The notes: generated from the letters alone by a model not told the origin. 64,000 nucleotides of DNA from Owenia fusiformis (GCA_903813345.2 CAIIXF020000008.1:27946822-28010821); one strand, 5' to 3'. Positions 24,801 to 35,677 are shown, numbered from the stretch's first letter. Translations and numbers: made by a program.

Positions 24801-27800
24801 CAATTTTATGATTTTTATGATAAAAGAATACCATAGTATGGTACACATGGTGAGGTGTTTTCAATAAAGGTGACAGCCATTTTGAGTTTGCAAAAAATCT
24901 TTCAGAAATGATTAAGATAACATAGCAAACCTTTAAACTTAAAGGTGGCAAAAAATTTAGAGCAAATGACAGCCGCAAATGACCAAGTACTTATGCTTAA
25001 ACTTCAAGATATTATTGTTCACCTATTAACTGATTTACCTGTAAATTACAAGCAATTCTGTGGAATAAACTAATGAGAGTTATGATCTACAGACAGAACT
25101 CGCCAAGTAAAATGGCCTTTAGTATAAAATAAAAAAAAATATTTTTGTACCCTTTTCTCTGCTAGAGCCTTTTCTTTTTGTTGTTTTCTGGACTTTTTGA
25201 TCCAAGCAAGGGCACCTTCTTCCTCATCTGAATCACTCTCACCTAAAGTTTTCACTTTTCTAAAAAATAGAATCAAAATGAAAAAGTTGTACGTAATCTG
25301 AAAAAACATATAGTAAACTCTACTTAAGGTGTATTTATTTTGCTTAATGAAGTATATTTTTAAATTTGTTTGATTCAGTATAATTTCAATATTTCATGTG
25401 TAAAAAAAGTTTTAAGACAACTATGGCATGAAGCACAGGTATAAGATGCATATTGAAATATTTGCCTTTTACATCATTTTTCACAAACTACAGTAAATGA
25501 GCCCATTTAGCAGCAATTATAGGAGAGCATATTTAAAGTGCAATGAATATATACCTCAAAATTTCAGATCTCTCATTCAAGAATGGATTATATTACAAAC
25601 TAAGTGGATATTCACCCTAATTTTTTGTTGATTAATCTTTTACTGCGAATGGCCGCTAGCTTTTCCTGTATCTCAGCCTGGCGTCTTTTCTCTGCTTGAT
25701 TTACGGCAGGCACGTGGACATCTTCTTTAATTTTGGGTTTACTGTCATCTAAAACAATGAACAAAGAAGTGAAGTTAAACTTACCAAAACCATAGCAGAG
25801 TAAAACAAGGCATTAACTTGCAAAATGTCACTACCTGCCATTTGTTACATGCTGACCACTATTTATTACAAATGATGTTATGCACGGCATACATCAACTG
25901 CCAAACACCATCCACAAAAAAGTTAGACATAATAAAAACCAACAATACATTTAAAAGTGATATAACACTAATATTTTACATAAAATTGTGTTATAAAAGA
26001 TATCTGACCTTTTCAGAATCAGTTGTCTCAAGTATGAAGTGTAAACTTTAATTAAAGAACTTTTTATAGCATGAAGGATCTGTGGCTATCTACCTGTTTG
26101 GCTGTTGTCTCCATCCATTTTGAGAGGAGGAAGTCCCAACTTAGCTCGCAACTTACTGAAATAAGAATACATGTAATATTACTATGGAGACAGCAGTATT
26201 TTTTTCATTTTAAGGCATGTTAATTTTTTTGTCAATTTCAAAAGGTACCAGAGAAAAAAATCCTAATATTTTAGGCTGTGTCACAATATATGAAAAATGG
26301 CACCATTCAGTGGACTCACATTTTGACTACAAAAAGCAGATTTCTTCAAAAAGAGACAAAAGTAAGAGCTGGGATTAATGGTATAGACACCCATAAAATG
26401 GATACGAGCTAAAGTTATGACAATAGGTAGTTTCCATTCATAAGAAAACTATTGTTGGATGAGTTGGCAGTGGGTTATCACATGATAGGCTGACTAAAAG
26501 GTATCATGGGCAGTGATCTCCCCAGTATTTTTTCTCAGATTGGTGCAAATTTCTAATTTTCACAATTTAGACCAAAATTGGTCAAAATATGCCAATTTTT
26601 CATGATTTTTCTCATTTTCAAGTGGGTGAAAATGGATTTTCAGATGGGTGCAAGCCTATTTTCAAAATCTCAGGTGGGTGCTGCGCCCACTTGCTTTAAT
26701 GTTTGGGAAATCACTGATGGGTATTAGGCTCAGTCAAAAGATATTTCGACTGAGGACTGGAAGTATTATCATGCATCTCACTTTTGACAGTGACAGTCTG
26801 CAATTCTGTGCATTTTGCCAGAATGTCATTTCTAATGATGTTTCACTTACTTTGTTTCATCCATTGAGAGCGAGATGTCTCCCCCAGCCCCTCCACTTGA
26901 CTTAGGCGGAGTTGAACCCACTTCCCCTGAAAACATGGCTAAAATATTACATGTTCTAAAGTCTTAAGTCAAAGATGCACAAAATCATTGTGTTGTATGT
27001 TAAACATTAGAAAAATGTCTTACTCATGCTGCTGTCATAAATTATATAATATTCTTATTTTATTGAGAACCATTCAAAAATACAATTACCATGATCAAAT
27101 GTTATGACATACATGTTGTTGATCTTTTAATGGTTTGTACAGATGTAGAAAATGAACCAATCAATTTTCTCTGTATGTGTATAGGTTTAATCTGATGTGA
27201 AAAGTAGCATTACCTTGGTCAGGTGCTGATTGGCCATGTCCATAGTCATACACTGCTATTTCCCCTTCCTCACTGGCACTCCTCTCTTTATGACTGCTCT
27301 TACTCTTCTTGTGCTTTTTGCGTTCACTACGCTCTCTAGAAAACACATAAGAGTCAGCTTTACAGTATTTAGAATCCCTTTTATATGCCATATTCAAACA
27401 TGACCGTGTTCTAATTAAATTTCTCAACTAATCAGAATGCTTAGTGCGACATTCTGTTCAATTCGTGCTGAATTTCACCATATTGTTGAATGGTCTATCA
27501 TTATTTATTCCTTCAATAACACTACGGCTAAAAGATATGTCACAACATTGTAAATGATTCACTTTTGTCAAGTCATTTTGAGTTGACATATTTGGACTGA
27601 CAAATCCAGCCTTTTCTATCTTCCAATTAAAATAAATATTATATCCTTGCTGATATTAATTAGCGATTTAATTTTCTAATAACAAAATTTTAATATACAA
27701 ATGGAGTCTTGGAGGTGAAGATCATATGTATGCTGCATTGTTATCATGTGACATGTGTCATTCAACAAAAGGACCCAAAATGGCAGTGCCTCATGTGATT

Positions 27801-30508
27801 TTGTTCATACTTTGAATATTTTGATGAACTACACATGAAATTGAAGGCAATCCTTCCTCAGCAATTTGAAAAAAGCTGGCCGGCGTGTCATAAATTTATA
27901 AAATATTTAAAAAATAGCCAGATAAATAAATCATTAATTAAAATGGAACCGGCTGGGCTCCTTGATGAGATATTGCATGATTTCGTAAGGATTTCGTCTA
28001 AAATTAAAACAAATGGCTCCAAGAAAAATGGCGATATTCGGAAACTGGATGGAATGTCGTTAATGTCTGACATTAGTAACTGGCTGTAAATTCTAAGTTA
28101 GCGATCCAGAAGATGTGAACTAATACATTGATCACTATGTGTTTTGGAATTTTTGGTGAGGTAATAAGACCAAAACTCACAATTAAAATTGTGATGTGGA
28201 AAATGGCGGACATTTGATTTCAAATTTTAAGATTACGACATGACCTGTTATACATGCAGGGATTTATCTTTGGACGAAGGCCACGATACAGTGGCCTTAG
28301 AAGAAGGTAACTCCCTACAATAATAGGACCGGGAGGCAATGTCATCCATGTAGGTAATTGTCGGACAAAGAAAGGCCTGGATTGACTGTCCGTTTTCAGA
28401 AAGATGGACGACATTGCCTCCATTAGTCATATAAATCCGACCGTTGTATGCTGTTCTTCAATATTCCTTGTTCTTATTTGGATATTTATTTTTTATCATT
28501 TTCTCCAAATCAGAAAAAATAACAAGAAATAACATCATACGAGGGTCAGATTTATATGACTATGCCTCCATGTACTCTAGCGGAGAAGTAGCATATAGGT
28601 ATTAGCAAGGAAATTCGGTTCACAGAGCTGTCAAGTGTCCCGCAAATGGCGGGATTATCCCGCGAATTCGATCAAAATAAGGCTAATTCGTGTGTCCCGC
28701 AATATCCCGCGAAGTCCCGCAAATGTGGCTTTCGACCTCAGCGAATTTTCGAAATTGTTGCAATCCCCTATATGGTGATTATCTTATCTTATATAAGAAG
28801 CTAAGTTTTTGCACTTTTGAGGAGTAAAGTTTACCTAATTTTAAGTACCTAGCATGCTGTTGTTTGGTATCAAAATAAAGAGGAAGGGTTCAACTTTCAT
28901 TTTAAATACGACAATAGAGATGTAGGTCACAAATAGTTCCAACGTTGGCCTTTTTACTATCCGTGTGGCCTTCATCTCAGAACTGAGCAAATGTTAGCAA
29001 ACGCGAGTTACAATAAATGGACGCTGATATCTAGAAAGGGTTTGTAGAAAAAACCGGGTACCGGGTAGTAAATCCTCCATGCTGGGTTCAAACTTGGTAC
29101 CCGGTACCCGGTCAAAAAACGGGTACCCAAAAAATGAAAAATACGAATATACGAGTATAACATAATTAGATTATCAGAAAACGTGTAAGATTTGTTTTGA
29201 ATTTACAAAAATGTATGTAACATCCTTCAAAATTGAGCTAGAAGCTTCAAATAAAAAGCGTATTTTAAGGCTCTTTTCTTCCTCTATCGTCATCACCATA
29301 TTTTCATTGGATATGTTCACGTACCAACATACGAACTCATTGAAAATAGAGTAAAATTGATTTGTCTTGTTATTCAAATTGTCTTACAATGTCATTGGTG
29401 TAGCCAGGAGAGGGTGTGATGGTGCGATCGCACCCCCTCCCCCTTCATTACCAATGGTAATATGACCATGATGATAGAGGAAGAAAAGAGGCTTAAAATG
29501 CTTTTTATTTGAAGCTTCTAGCTCAATTTTGAAGGAAGTTACATTTTTGTAAATTCAAAACAAATCTTACACGTTTTCTAATGATCTAATTATGTTGTAT
29601 ATTCGTATATTTCGTTTTTGGGTACCCGGTTTTTCGACCGGGTACCAAGTTTGAACCCAGCATGGAGGATTTACTACCCGGTACCCGGTTTTTTCTACAA
29701 ACCCTATCTAGAAAAGTAACCTCATTCCCTATAATTTGATGTAGATTAATCGAACCCCTATATCATGGGCTTTCAATTGAAAGCCCATGCCGACAGCAGG
29801 CCTGTCAACTTGGGAACACCTAACATGAGTGACTTGGAAATGTTGAACACCTCCCCTCAAAATGTGGACACCTTGGTCCAAATCTGGACACCTTGATCCA
29901 AATTTTGAACACCTTGGTTTAAATTTTATTACATCTTGCCAAATTTTGAACACCTCAAATTTTTCGCGCTCGCTACCTTGAATGTCCCGGGACATCCTGC
30001 AAATTTAGGTGGATGTCCCGCGAAATCCCGCAAATTTAGGGCACTTTTTCTAGAAAATCTGTCCCTCTATGAAGTTTTTGCTGGTAAACCTGTTAACTGT
30101 CCCGCAATTAGGGTGTTTGTCCCTCGAATGGTCCCGCGAAATCCCGCGAATTTGATAAAAAATTGGCCTATGAGCGCAATCACGCAAATCCCTTAAATGT
30201 CCCGCGAAATCCCGCGAATTTAGTAGATGTTCCGCAAAATCCCGCGAATTTTGGGCACTGGGTCTAAAAAATCTGTCCCGCGAGAAAATCTTTGGGGGTT
30301 GACAGTACTGGGTTCAGTATGAAACAAAGTTCCAAAATTTTATTTCAAACCTCAAATATTTTAACAAATGACAAATTCAGAGTCCTTGTGAGGGACATGG
30401 AGTACATTGTGCTTACCGTGATCTGCTCCGAGAACGTGACCGATGCTTTCGCTTCTTTTTATGGTCTCTTTCCCTGTCCTTTTCCTTATGTTTCTTAGAC
30501 GATCCCAT
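12817..30508 (-). CDS. SART1: SART1, U4/U6.U5 tri-snRNP-associated protein 1
   Basis: Nineteen exons, read downward: 30508-30417, 27335-27214, 26926-26851, 26155-26094, 25748-25616, 25259-25151, 24727-24647, 23857-23761, 20229-20090, 19876-19804, 19626-19493, 19304-19195, 18903-18758, 18138-18002, 17590-17399, 17163-16971, 16131-16032, 13795-13564 and 12942-12817. They total 2355 bases, 784 codons plus TAA; human SART1 is about 800. Seen: MGSSKKHK start with an Arg/Ser- and Lys-rich N-terminus; a Hub1-interaction (HIND-like) motif [14 protein letters not shown] near residues 93-107; [33 protein letters not shown] near 545-557; [21 protein letters not shown]; and an end with STDTPLNTV and TPFLVLSGG. 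Role (family knowledge): yeast Snu66 homologue, nuclear, needed to bring the tri-snRNP into the spliceosome. Weak donors (GTTGGT at 17398, GTATAA at 16031) were kept because they hold phase. Confidence 0.96.
12963..13080 (-). repeat. TGTCACC-family repeat ending near the last SART1 acceptor
   Basis: Reverse copy, so sense to SART1. Its 3' end (GCATGTTGATGCCT on the minus strand) stops about 20 bases before the final exon (12942). Confidence 0.75.
13400..13550 (-). repeat. Dispersed ACAGTAAAACCTG-type repeat
   Basis: Sequence around GGTGTTCCACTTAGACAGGT and TTTACTGTAT resembles stretches at 50228-50555, 53660-53735 and 62630-62805. In the second region, ACAGCAAAACTTGT and ACAAGTTTTACTGT form opposite ends. 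It is in SART1 intron 18. Confidence 0.5.
14958..14998 (+). promoter_or_regulatory. Candidate TATA core promoter
   Basis: TATATAAG at 14958-14965 is followed about 30 bases on by TCACATT, an initiator-like sequence near 14992, then an ATG at 15005. It lies antisense inside SART1 intron 17. Confidence 0.4.
15005..15074 (+). CDS. Candidate orphan first exon encoding a signal peptide
   Basis: Starting ATG ATG, the frame reads two basic residues and a hydrophobic core ([17 protein letters not shown]), a typical secretion signal, then KQ and a GTATAA donor in phase 1. A TATA box and initiator-like site stand at the right distance upstream. No second exon was recognised downstream. It lies on the opposite strand to SART1, between the arms of an inverted repeat, so it may be a captured or relic gene start. 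Without the rest no product can be named. Confidence 0.35.
16158..16260 (-). repeat. TGTCACC-family repeat next to SART1 exon 17 acceptor
   Basis: Reverse copy, sense to SART1. Its 3' end (GCATGTTAAAGCCTTGTT on the minus strand) stops about 27 bases before exon 16131. A second copy lies directly behind it. Confidence 0.8.
16265..16422 (-). repeat. TGTCACC-family repeat, second tandem copy
   Basis: A longer reverse copy that keeps the palindromic head (TGTCACCACTTCTGCTGGTG at 16398). It is sense to SART1. Confidence 0.8.
17215..17398 (-). repeat. Four-to-five-copy array starting at the SART1 exon 15 donor
   Basis: On the minus strand, units like GGTTAAATAGTTGGTGTTAA followed by CTCTTTCATG and CAAGGAAT, 35-45 bases each, begin within the donor GTTGGTTAAA and run four to five times down to about 17215. 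Confidence 0.8.
18189..18305 (-). repeat. TGTCACC-family repeat upstream of SART1 exon 14 acceptor
   Basis: Reverse copy, sense to SART1. Its 3' end (GAATGTTAATGCCCTG on the minus strand) is about 51 bases before exon 18138. Confidence 0.75.
20360..23290. repeat. 162-bp satellite with higher-order structure in SART1 intron 8
   Basis: About 18 head-to-tail units start with AGGACGGAAAATCCAAAATG every 162-163 bases. Four unit types can be told apart: TTAAAATTAACCC/GTTGTTAACTTTGATATG; TTAAATTTTGCCC/GATACG with GTAAAC; TTAAAATTTACCC/GATATG; and AGGGACGG/GATAGG with AATATCC. They follow the order 2-3-4-5. Units 2-8 (from 20548) recur as units 9-15 (from 21683), an offset of 1135 bases, with matching private variants. 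ACAATATCGTACCT flanks both ends (near 20341 and 23330). Confidence 0.93.
23612..23760 (-). repeat. Two-copy duplication at the SART1 exon 8 donor
   Basis: Read on the minus strand from the donor GTATGTGCAACATTCAAATC, a related block (ATATGCAAAATTCAAGTCTA) starts about 75 bases later. Both blocks end in TTAGCCAGCTCAT-like sequence. Confidence 0.7.
25806..25930 (-). repeat. TGTCACC-family repeat upstream of SART1 exon 5 acceptor
   Basis: Reverse copy, sense to SART1. Its 3' end (GCAAGTTAATGCCTTGTTTT on the minus strand) is about 59 bases before exon 25748. Confidence 0.8.
26511..26716. mobile_element. 206-bp CAGTGATCTCC element with 5-bp target duplication
   Basis: The ends CAGTGATCTCC and GGGAAATCACTG are inverted and flanked on both sides by ATGGG (26506-26510 and 26717-26721). 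A second copy lies in opposite orientation at 43612-43816. It is too short to encode a transposase. Confidence 0.8.
27835..28089 (+). other. 84-codon open frame antisense in SART1 intron 1, function unknown
   Basis: The frame is open from ATG to TAA with ordinary amino-acid composition (for example [14 protein letters not shown]). No domain, splice signal or promoter was recognised. It is probably a chance frame or an old gene fragment. Confidence 0.15.
28330..28562. repeat. Two adjacent inverted repeats in SART1 intron 1
   Basis: GGGAGGCAATGTCATCCAT (28330) pairs with ATGGACGACATTGCCTCC (28403). AGTCATATAAATCCGACC (28424) pairs with GGTCAGATTTATATGACT (28544). Both can form hairpins; they may be nested short elements. 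Confidence 0.6.
29038..29704. mobile_element. 667-bp foldback element with 10-bp target duplication
   Basis: Arms of about 240-260 bases run from GGGTTTGTAGAAAAAACCGG on the left to its inverse, ending TTTTCTACAAACCC, on the right, with several GGTACC-rich palindromes. The flanks are the same 10 bases, TATCTAGAAA (29028-29037 and 29705-29714). Duplication length and long arms resemble Mutator-type foldback elements; no transposase is encoded. It lies in SART1 intron 1. Confidence 0.88.
29764..29789. repeat. Perfect 26-base palindrome
   Basis: CATGGGCTTTCAA reads into its own reverse complement TTGAAAGCCCATG with no loop. A looser version occurs near 43358-43406. Confidence 0.8.
29797..30310 (-). 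mobile_element. CAGGCCTGTCAACT-ended element
   Basis: Starts CAGGCCTGTCAACTTGGG and ends GTTGACAGTACTG, inverted relative to the copies at 38445 and 56289. Inside are subrepeats on TTGAACACCTTGG and TCCCGCGAAATCCCGC. A partial relative lies at 28620-28760. No clear target duplication here. Confidence 0.7.
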
Positions 30509-30724
30509 GCTTCAAGAGTGGATCTAATTATATCAACAATGATCAATGCATTTGTTAATGTATTTATCGTTAAATTCTCAAATATTGAATTATTTCTGAA
30601 AGTTTGTTTTCGAAAAAAATCGTCAAAGATGGCGGATTTCACTTATAGACCAATAAAATCGCAGAAAATCTTAAACCCGTAACACTTTGTACCGTAAAGC
30701 AGTGTGTTCCTATTGTCGTTAAAA
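30509..30724. promoter_or_regulatory. Bidirectional SART1/SLIRP promoter
   Basis: Only 216 bases separate the SART1 ATG (30508, minus) and the SLIRP ATG (30725, plus). CAAAGATGGCGG at 30624-30635 matches the YY1 motif common in housekeeping promoters. ACCAATAAAATC at 30649 is a CCAAT-type box. No TATA box is obvious. Shared control of the two RNA-binding proteins is an inference. Confidence 0.75.
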
Positions 30725-33700
30725 ATGTCTGGATCTCGAATGCTTCGATTGTTTGTGGGTAATTTACCATGGACTGTGGGCCAAAGTGAGTAATTGTGCA
30801 TATCTATCCTCTGCATGAAACATGAGATTAATTTTATCAAAAGAATGGATAGTTTGTGACAGCCGAATAGATAGAATTACAGTGCTGGTATATATTAATT
30901 GATTAGTCTAGTCGTTTTATTGCCATATTTTCTTGAATTTTAACATTTAATGTCCCAAACTCACACAAACTGCAGAAAAGTATACACCATAAATCATATA
31001 TACCAAAATGAGTGTCTCCAAGGCTTCATACCAGCGTATGCATAGTTCATTTGTCACGAGTTTGAGCTGAAATTTCGCCAAAATGAAGTAGGCTCAGGGT
31101 AGTCTCTGCCAGGTTTGTTTATTGTGGTAAGCTTGTAAGTGCTCAGAAGCAAATAATTCATGTGCGCAAAATAATCAAATAATCTGATTGGTTAAAACTT
31201 TGCTGCACATGCGCACAATGTATGCCATGTTTTTTCTAGTGATTTCGTTTCGTTTCATGGAGTTTGCGTTTCAGTGTAACTTCCGCAAAAATGGCGGACC
31301 ATGAACAGAATTAACAGGTAAAATCACTTCGTAATTTCAAGAGAACTTTTTACCTATAATAGCAAAACTTTTGTTTTATTTGTGCATTCTATCTATCAGA
31401 TAAGAGTCTCAGGGGTATGTAGGCAAATTTATTTTGGTAGGAGCACTCTGTTTAGTTTGAAAACGCACCCTTAATTATTATATATCAGCACTGTAGGGAT
31501 CAGTGAAAACTTCAAAAACGAATTAAGATTCAGAGTATGTCACTGACTTAGTCCAACAACATTAGACCTAGCCCGGGCCTCGTTTCTTATCTGACGTGTG
31601 TTATGGCCCGGCTAGGTCTAACCTCCATGACCATTTTGCCTTTGATGCGTTAATTTAATCGTTCAGCAGGTTTCGACAAGCGGAACAAATTAAACCCTGA
31701 AAACATGGCAATATTACATAAAGAATGTGATTCAAACATGCATACATACCTTATAAACACATACACCCCGTCCCGTATCCCCCTTAGACCCTATTGATGC
31801 ATAATTACGAAAATATTGGAGACAGGTTTGGAAATGACGAAAATGTCGGTCAGTTTCGGTAACATCGAAATTGCAAATCGTTTCAGGAATTAACCGTCAT
31901 CACGGCACTGGCATTAACGAACAGTGGGTTTGCAATTAATAACTATTTTGCGTGTATACACGCGCTATATAAATTAATCAAAGATACCTGTTATCCTCAA
32001 AATTGATCTTTTTATCCCGAGTAATCGCGATAATAATTATCAATCTATTTGACAACAATTTCGTTTCGCTGGTAGTTTAATTTTACGATCCGGGACACTC
32101 AGACGAACAGACAAAATGACGGACATGCGGAATGTCACTTTAGAGATTGGTAAGTGTAGCCTCATTTTACTCGTATAAATGAACATTTAACACAAAAATA
32201 TTGTGTTAAATCGCTTGATGTTATGTGTTTTTATATTACTGTCAAGTATCAGTTGCACGTTATCGCGGAAAAATGGTTTCGATGGATTCAGAACTTGCAT
32301 CAAAGGAAAGAATAGTAAGGAGGTTAAACTCAATAATGGCCCCAAGAAAATTCCTAATATTAAAGAACGCCGTTATTGAGTTTAACGACGTTGAACTATC
32401 ACTGACTGAGTCAGTATCTGAGTATTAGAATTCTAGTTATTTATCTATTTAGTTCCAAGACCATGTGTGAGTGCATTAATAGAAAATGCAGGCGCGTAAC
32501 CAGGCATACGCGAGGTTACGCAGTTGCCTACCCTATATAATGGAGCAAAAGAATGAATTGTTGTAGAAAGTGAAGCAATATATTTTGTTTCACGATCTTT
32601 CCTCGACTACTTCTCTTCAAGACACAGTTTGATATCGCTCAGAACGCACCATTTGAGGTCTAAAATCAAAATTTTTCGGACCCCCTAGTTTTGCCCGGCC
32701 TTCGGCCTCGCGTACATGCTATCAAAATCCTGGTTACGCCGCTGAAATGAACGATCCTGAGCCCACTGCTTTGCTTGAACTGACGATCAATTGATAGCGG
32801 TAACATATAGTTATGGTCTCCATTTTTGTGATGGTGATTGGTGTCCAGCATATGAAAATTTGCATATGTAACAAATGGAAGGTGGTGACATTTTGCATAT
32901 TCAGGCCTTTTTGTATTTTTATTGTTTTTGTATGCTATACATCAACTTAAGCTACCTTCCTCATTATCCAACTGAACAAAGTCGAAGAACTTGACACTTT
33001 CTTCAATCATCAAAACAATGCTGATATGGTTAAATCTTAAATGTAGGGGGCATACTAAATACCGTATGTAAGTGTCAGTTGTATTTATTGTCAGAATTTT
33101 ATTTTTTAGACTTGATTGACATGGATGAACAATCCAATGGAGTAAAACGTTCCATTGGGAGCATCAGTCGACATGGTTACAAAGCAATGAAATAACTCAT
33201 TCATTGAAGCAAGCTATTTTTATTTCACCACTTCTTTTATGTCACCACCATAAGTGGTGAAATATTGTTACAGTCCCTAACTTCTTGTGGATAGTGTAAG
33301 GCAGTTGTTGTTCAGCGGTTGGTGTCTGTAACAAATGGCATGTGGTGACATTGTGCATGCTGCCTTGTTCTAAGTGTTACCGCTTTCAAGCCACGATTGA
33401 CTGTTTATGAACAATAATACCTTGAAAAAATCATGTACATTTTAATCCATTGAATCACACTGTAGTCTACAGTACAGTAGATGTTTTGCCACAAAATGAT
33501 AGACATTTTGCTGAAAAACAGCTCGGTCCAGTTACTTGATTTTAACTGGTCATTTGCTATGATTTTCAGAACCTACCCTTGGACAATGAGTATTTTTTTC
33601 AAAATTACATTCAGTTTTGAACAAAATATTCATTGGCTGGGCACCTGTACTGGAAATCGAAGCAAATGTGACCATGGCAGAACCCGAGATAGGATAATAA

Positions 33701-35677
33701 ATGTCCAATGAAATTCAAAATGTTCTATTTCATTTATGTTCCAGGACAATTGGTAGAGTATTTCAACAAATTTGGGGTTGTGGCAAACACTAAAGTTATG
33801 TTTGTAAGTATATGGTTACATTGATAAAGTCTAATTTTTCGATTAAACTTATTTTAGTCACATATATTTTTAATGTTAGATTTTTAGATCAAACTTATTT
33901 TTGTTACATTCATATTTCTAATGTTTGATCTTTAGATCAAACTTATTTTTGTTACATTCGCAACCATATTTCTAATCTTATAGATATTTAGATTTTGTTA
34001 TATATACTTACTTCTAATCTTTAATCTTTAGATCAAACTTATTTTAGAATGTGTTAAAAACAGCTAGGAAGTGCTCCTATAAAATAAAGCCTATGATGGC
34101 TACATATATATTTCTAGAAAAAACTTCAGAAGTGATCAATATATAGAGTAAAGTAATACATTCACCTCTCCGTGTCAGTCAGACAGTCCATCCATTTTTC
34201 TGGAGAATAACTGAAATGGACTAATTTTTATCATTATTATTTGCTGGAGAGATGTAGTGGTTTGCACTAAAAATATTTCAGATCTATTGTCAGATCTATT
34301 TTCTAAAATTACCTTGGCCAAAGTCAATACTTTATTTGAGGAAAACTTTAATTCTGTCTAGAATTCAAATCTGGGTTACATGTATATAATGAAAAATGGT
34401 TGCATAGGCTAGAGGCTGACTCTTTTTGCTGCTTCGAATTGTAATACACAATTCTACTTTACAGAACAAAGAGACTGGCTTCAGCCGTGGGTATGGCTTT
34501 GTGGAATACAGAAATATGGAATCTTTAGAGTCTTGCATGACACAACCTGGACATGAGCTGGAAGGCCGCAAGGTAAAAATATCAGAAATTCATTCTTCAA
34601 AAATATGGCTCAATTACCCAAATGCGAGTAGGTAGTTACCAGTTTCACCACCAGGTGGCTGATTCGGGTCAATTAAAATGGCAGGTATATAAGAAAGTTC
34701 CCTTAAACTTGAATATTATCAATTTAAGTGGATCAATTTTCATATAACCCTTATGTGTCTGATACTTATACTAATGAAAATATGTCCAGTAAAGCAAAAT
34801 ATTATCTGTCCACTAAAAGAAAATATATTTCATTTTTTGTGATTTTATAGCATGGGGTCTATGGCGAAACTCCCCGAGCTAGAAGTCACATTTTCAAAGA
34901 AAATAAATTTTTCAAAGTTGATAAACACTTTTTAAAACCACATTTCTAGATGTAATTTTACATGTAGATTTCAAATATGATATTACTTTGACTGAATTTT
35001 GAATTTTTAATGACGTAAATCAAGATTATTTCCACTCGCATCTGGGTTATTCAAAATATCTGCCTTTTTGTTTAAAACATTGGACAATTTGCTTTAAAAC
35101 TTAGATATTTCAACAGATTTATGCATATTGTATATGAAGGTGCTCTACCCACAGCTTTTGTTGAAAAAAGCTGCTAAAATAAAAAAAGTCTGCAATTTCT
35201 CATTAAAATTTAATATCTTAGACTTTTACTTGAATATTACTTCCCAGTTTGGGTTACAGTGTATATCATATATGTCACGTCATAGATGTAGATTTTGCCA
35301 AAAGTGACAATATTTCTGCTAGGTCATTTATGTCATGAAATCTTCAAAATGAGGAGTGAATAGATATGTCTTGTTCACCAGCATTTCCTACTCTGGAGTC
35401 TGTTTTTGGAATTGTTGTAACTTGGTCACAAGTCATTGTTCGTCAAAAAGTAAGACAATGGTTTTCCCGGAATTGTAAGTTACGATCATACCAAAAACAA
35501 ACCCCCAAGGAGTTACTGCTCTTCTAGTTGAATTTTCGGAACACGAAATGAAAACATTCCATGTATATATGATTATTTTTAATGTTATTTCAGTTGGAAG
35601 TGTTGTCAGTTACAGAACAACAGGGACAGAGGAGAAACAGAGGGTTCCAACAAAATCAGGATCAATATGATTTATGA
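30725..35677 (+). CDS. SLIRP: SLIRP-like single-RRM RNA-binding protein
   Basis: Four exons in phase: 30725-30785, 33745-33803, 34465-34572 and 35594-35677 (TGA), 103 codons. Seen: one RRM with RNP2 LFVGNL (residues 9-14) and RNP1 RGYGFVEY (48-55). NKETGFSRGYGFVEY closely resembles the KETGF.RG block of vertebrate SLIRP, and length and architecture fit (human 109). The C-terminus is Gln/Arg-rich. Family role: SLIRP works with LRPPRC to stabilise mitochondrial mRNAs. The N-terminus is short, with only R and L residues before the RRM, so a targeting signal is not obvious. Another small RRM protein remains possible. Divergent partner of SART1. Confidence 0.82.
31563..31621. repeat. Short hairpin
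   Basis: TTAGACCTAGCCCGGGCC pairs with GGCCCGGCTAGGTCTAA across a loop of about 24 bases, in SLIRP intron 1. Its role is unknown. Confidence 0.7.
32116..32428 (+). CDS. Candidate nested two-exon small gene (71 codons)
   Basis: Exon 32116-32149 opens with AAAATGAC, reads MTDMRNVTLEI and ends in a perfect GTAAGT donor in phase 1. The exon at 32247-32428 follows a CAAG acceptor in matching phase, carries SELASKERIVRRLNS and NAVIEFNDVELSL, and ends TAG. It sits on the same strand inside SLIRP intron 1. No family recognised; the C-terminal half mixes basic and acidic segments without a membrane helix. Could be chance, since both exons are short, or an alternative upstream transcript. Confidence 0.4.
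32489..32744. mobile_element. CAGGCGCGTAACCAGG element with 5-bp target duplication
   Basis: The ends CAGGCGCGTAACCAGG and CCTGGTTACGCCGCTG are inverted and flanked by AAATG at 32484-32488 and 32745-32749. It belongs to the same group as 60760-60945. Confidence 0.8.
32808..32912 (+). repeat. TGTCACC-family repeat, degraded
   Basis: In SLIRP intron 1, sense. It retains GGTGGTGACATTTTGCATAT. Confidence 0.7.
33236..33370 (+). repeat. TGTCACC-family repeat
   Basis: In SLIRP intron 1, sense, with palindromic head TGTCACCACCATAAGTGGTG. Confidence 0.8.
33820..34050 (+). repeat. ~50-bp array just after the SLIRP exon 2 donor
   Basis: Units around AGATCAAACTTATTTTTGTT, ACATTCATATTTCTAATGTT and TGATCTTT recur four to five times, beginning about 15 bases after the GTAAGT donor at 33804. 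Confidence 0.75.

Noticed and set aside
31287-31319. Separate gene start at AAAATGGCGGACC
   Set aside because: A YY1-like site and ATG are present, but the frame stops after seven codons and no downstream exon fits.
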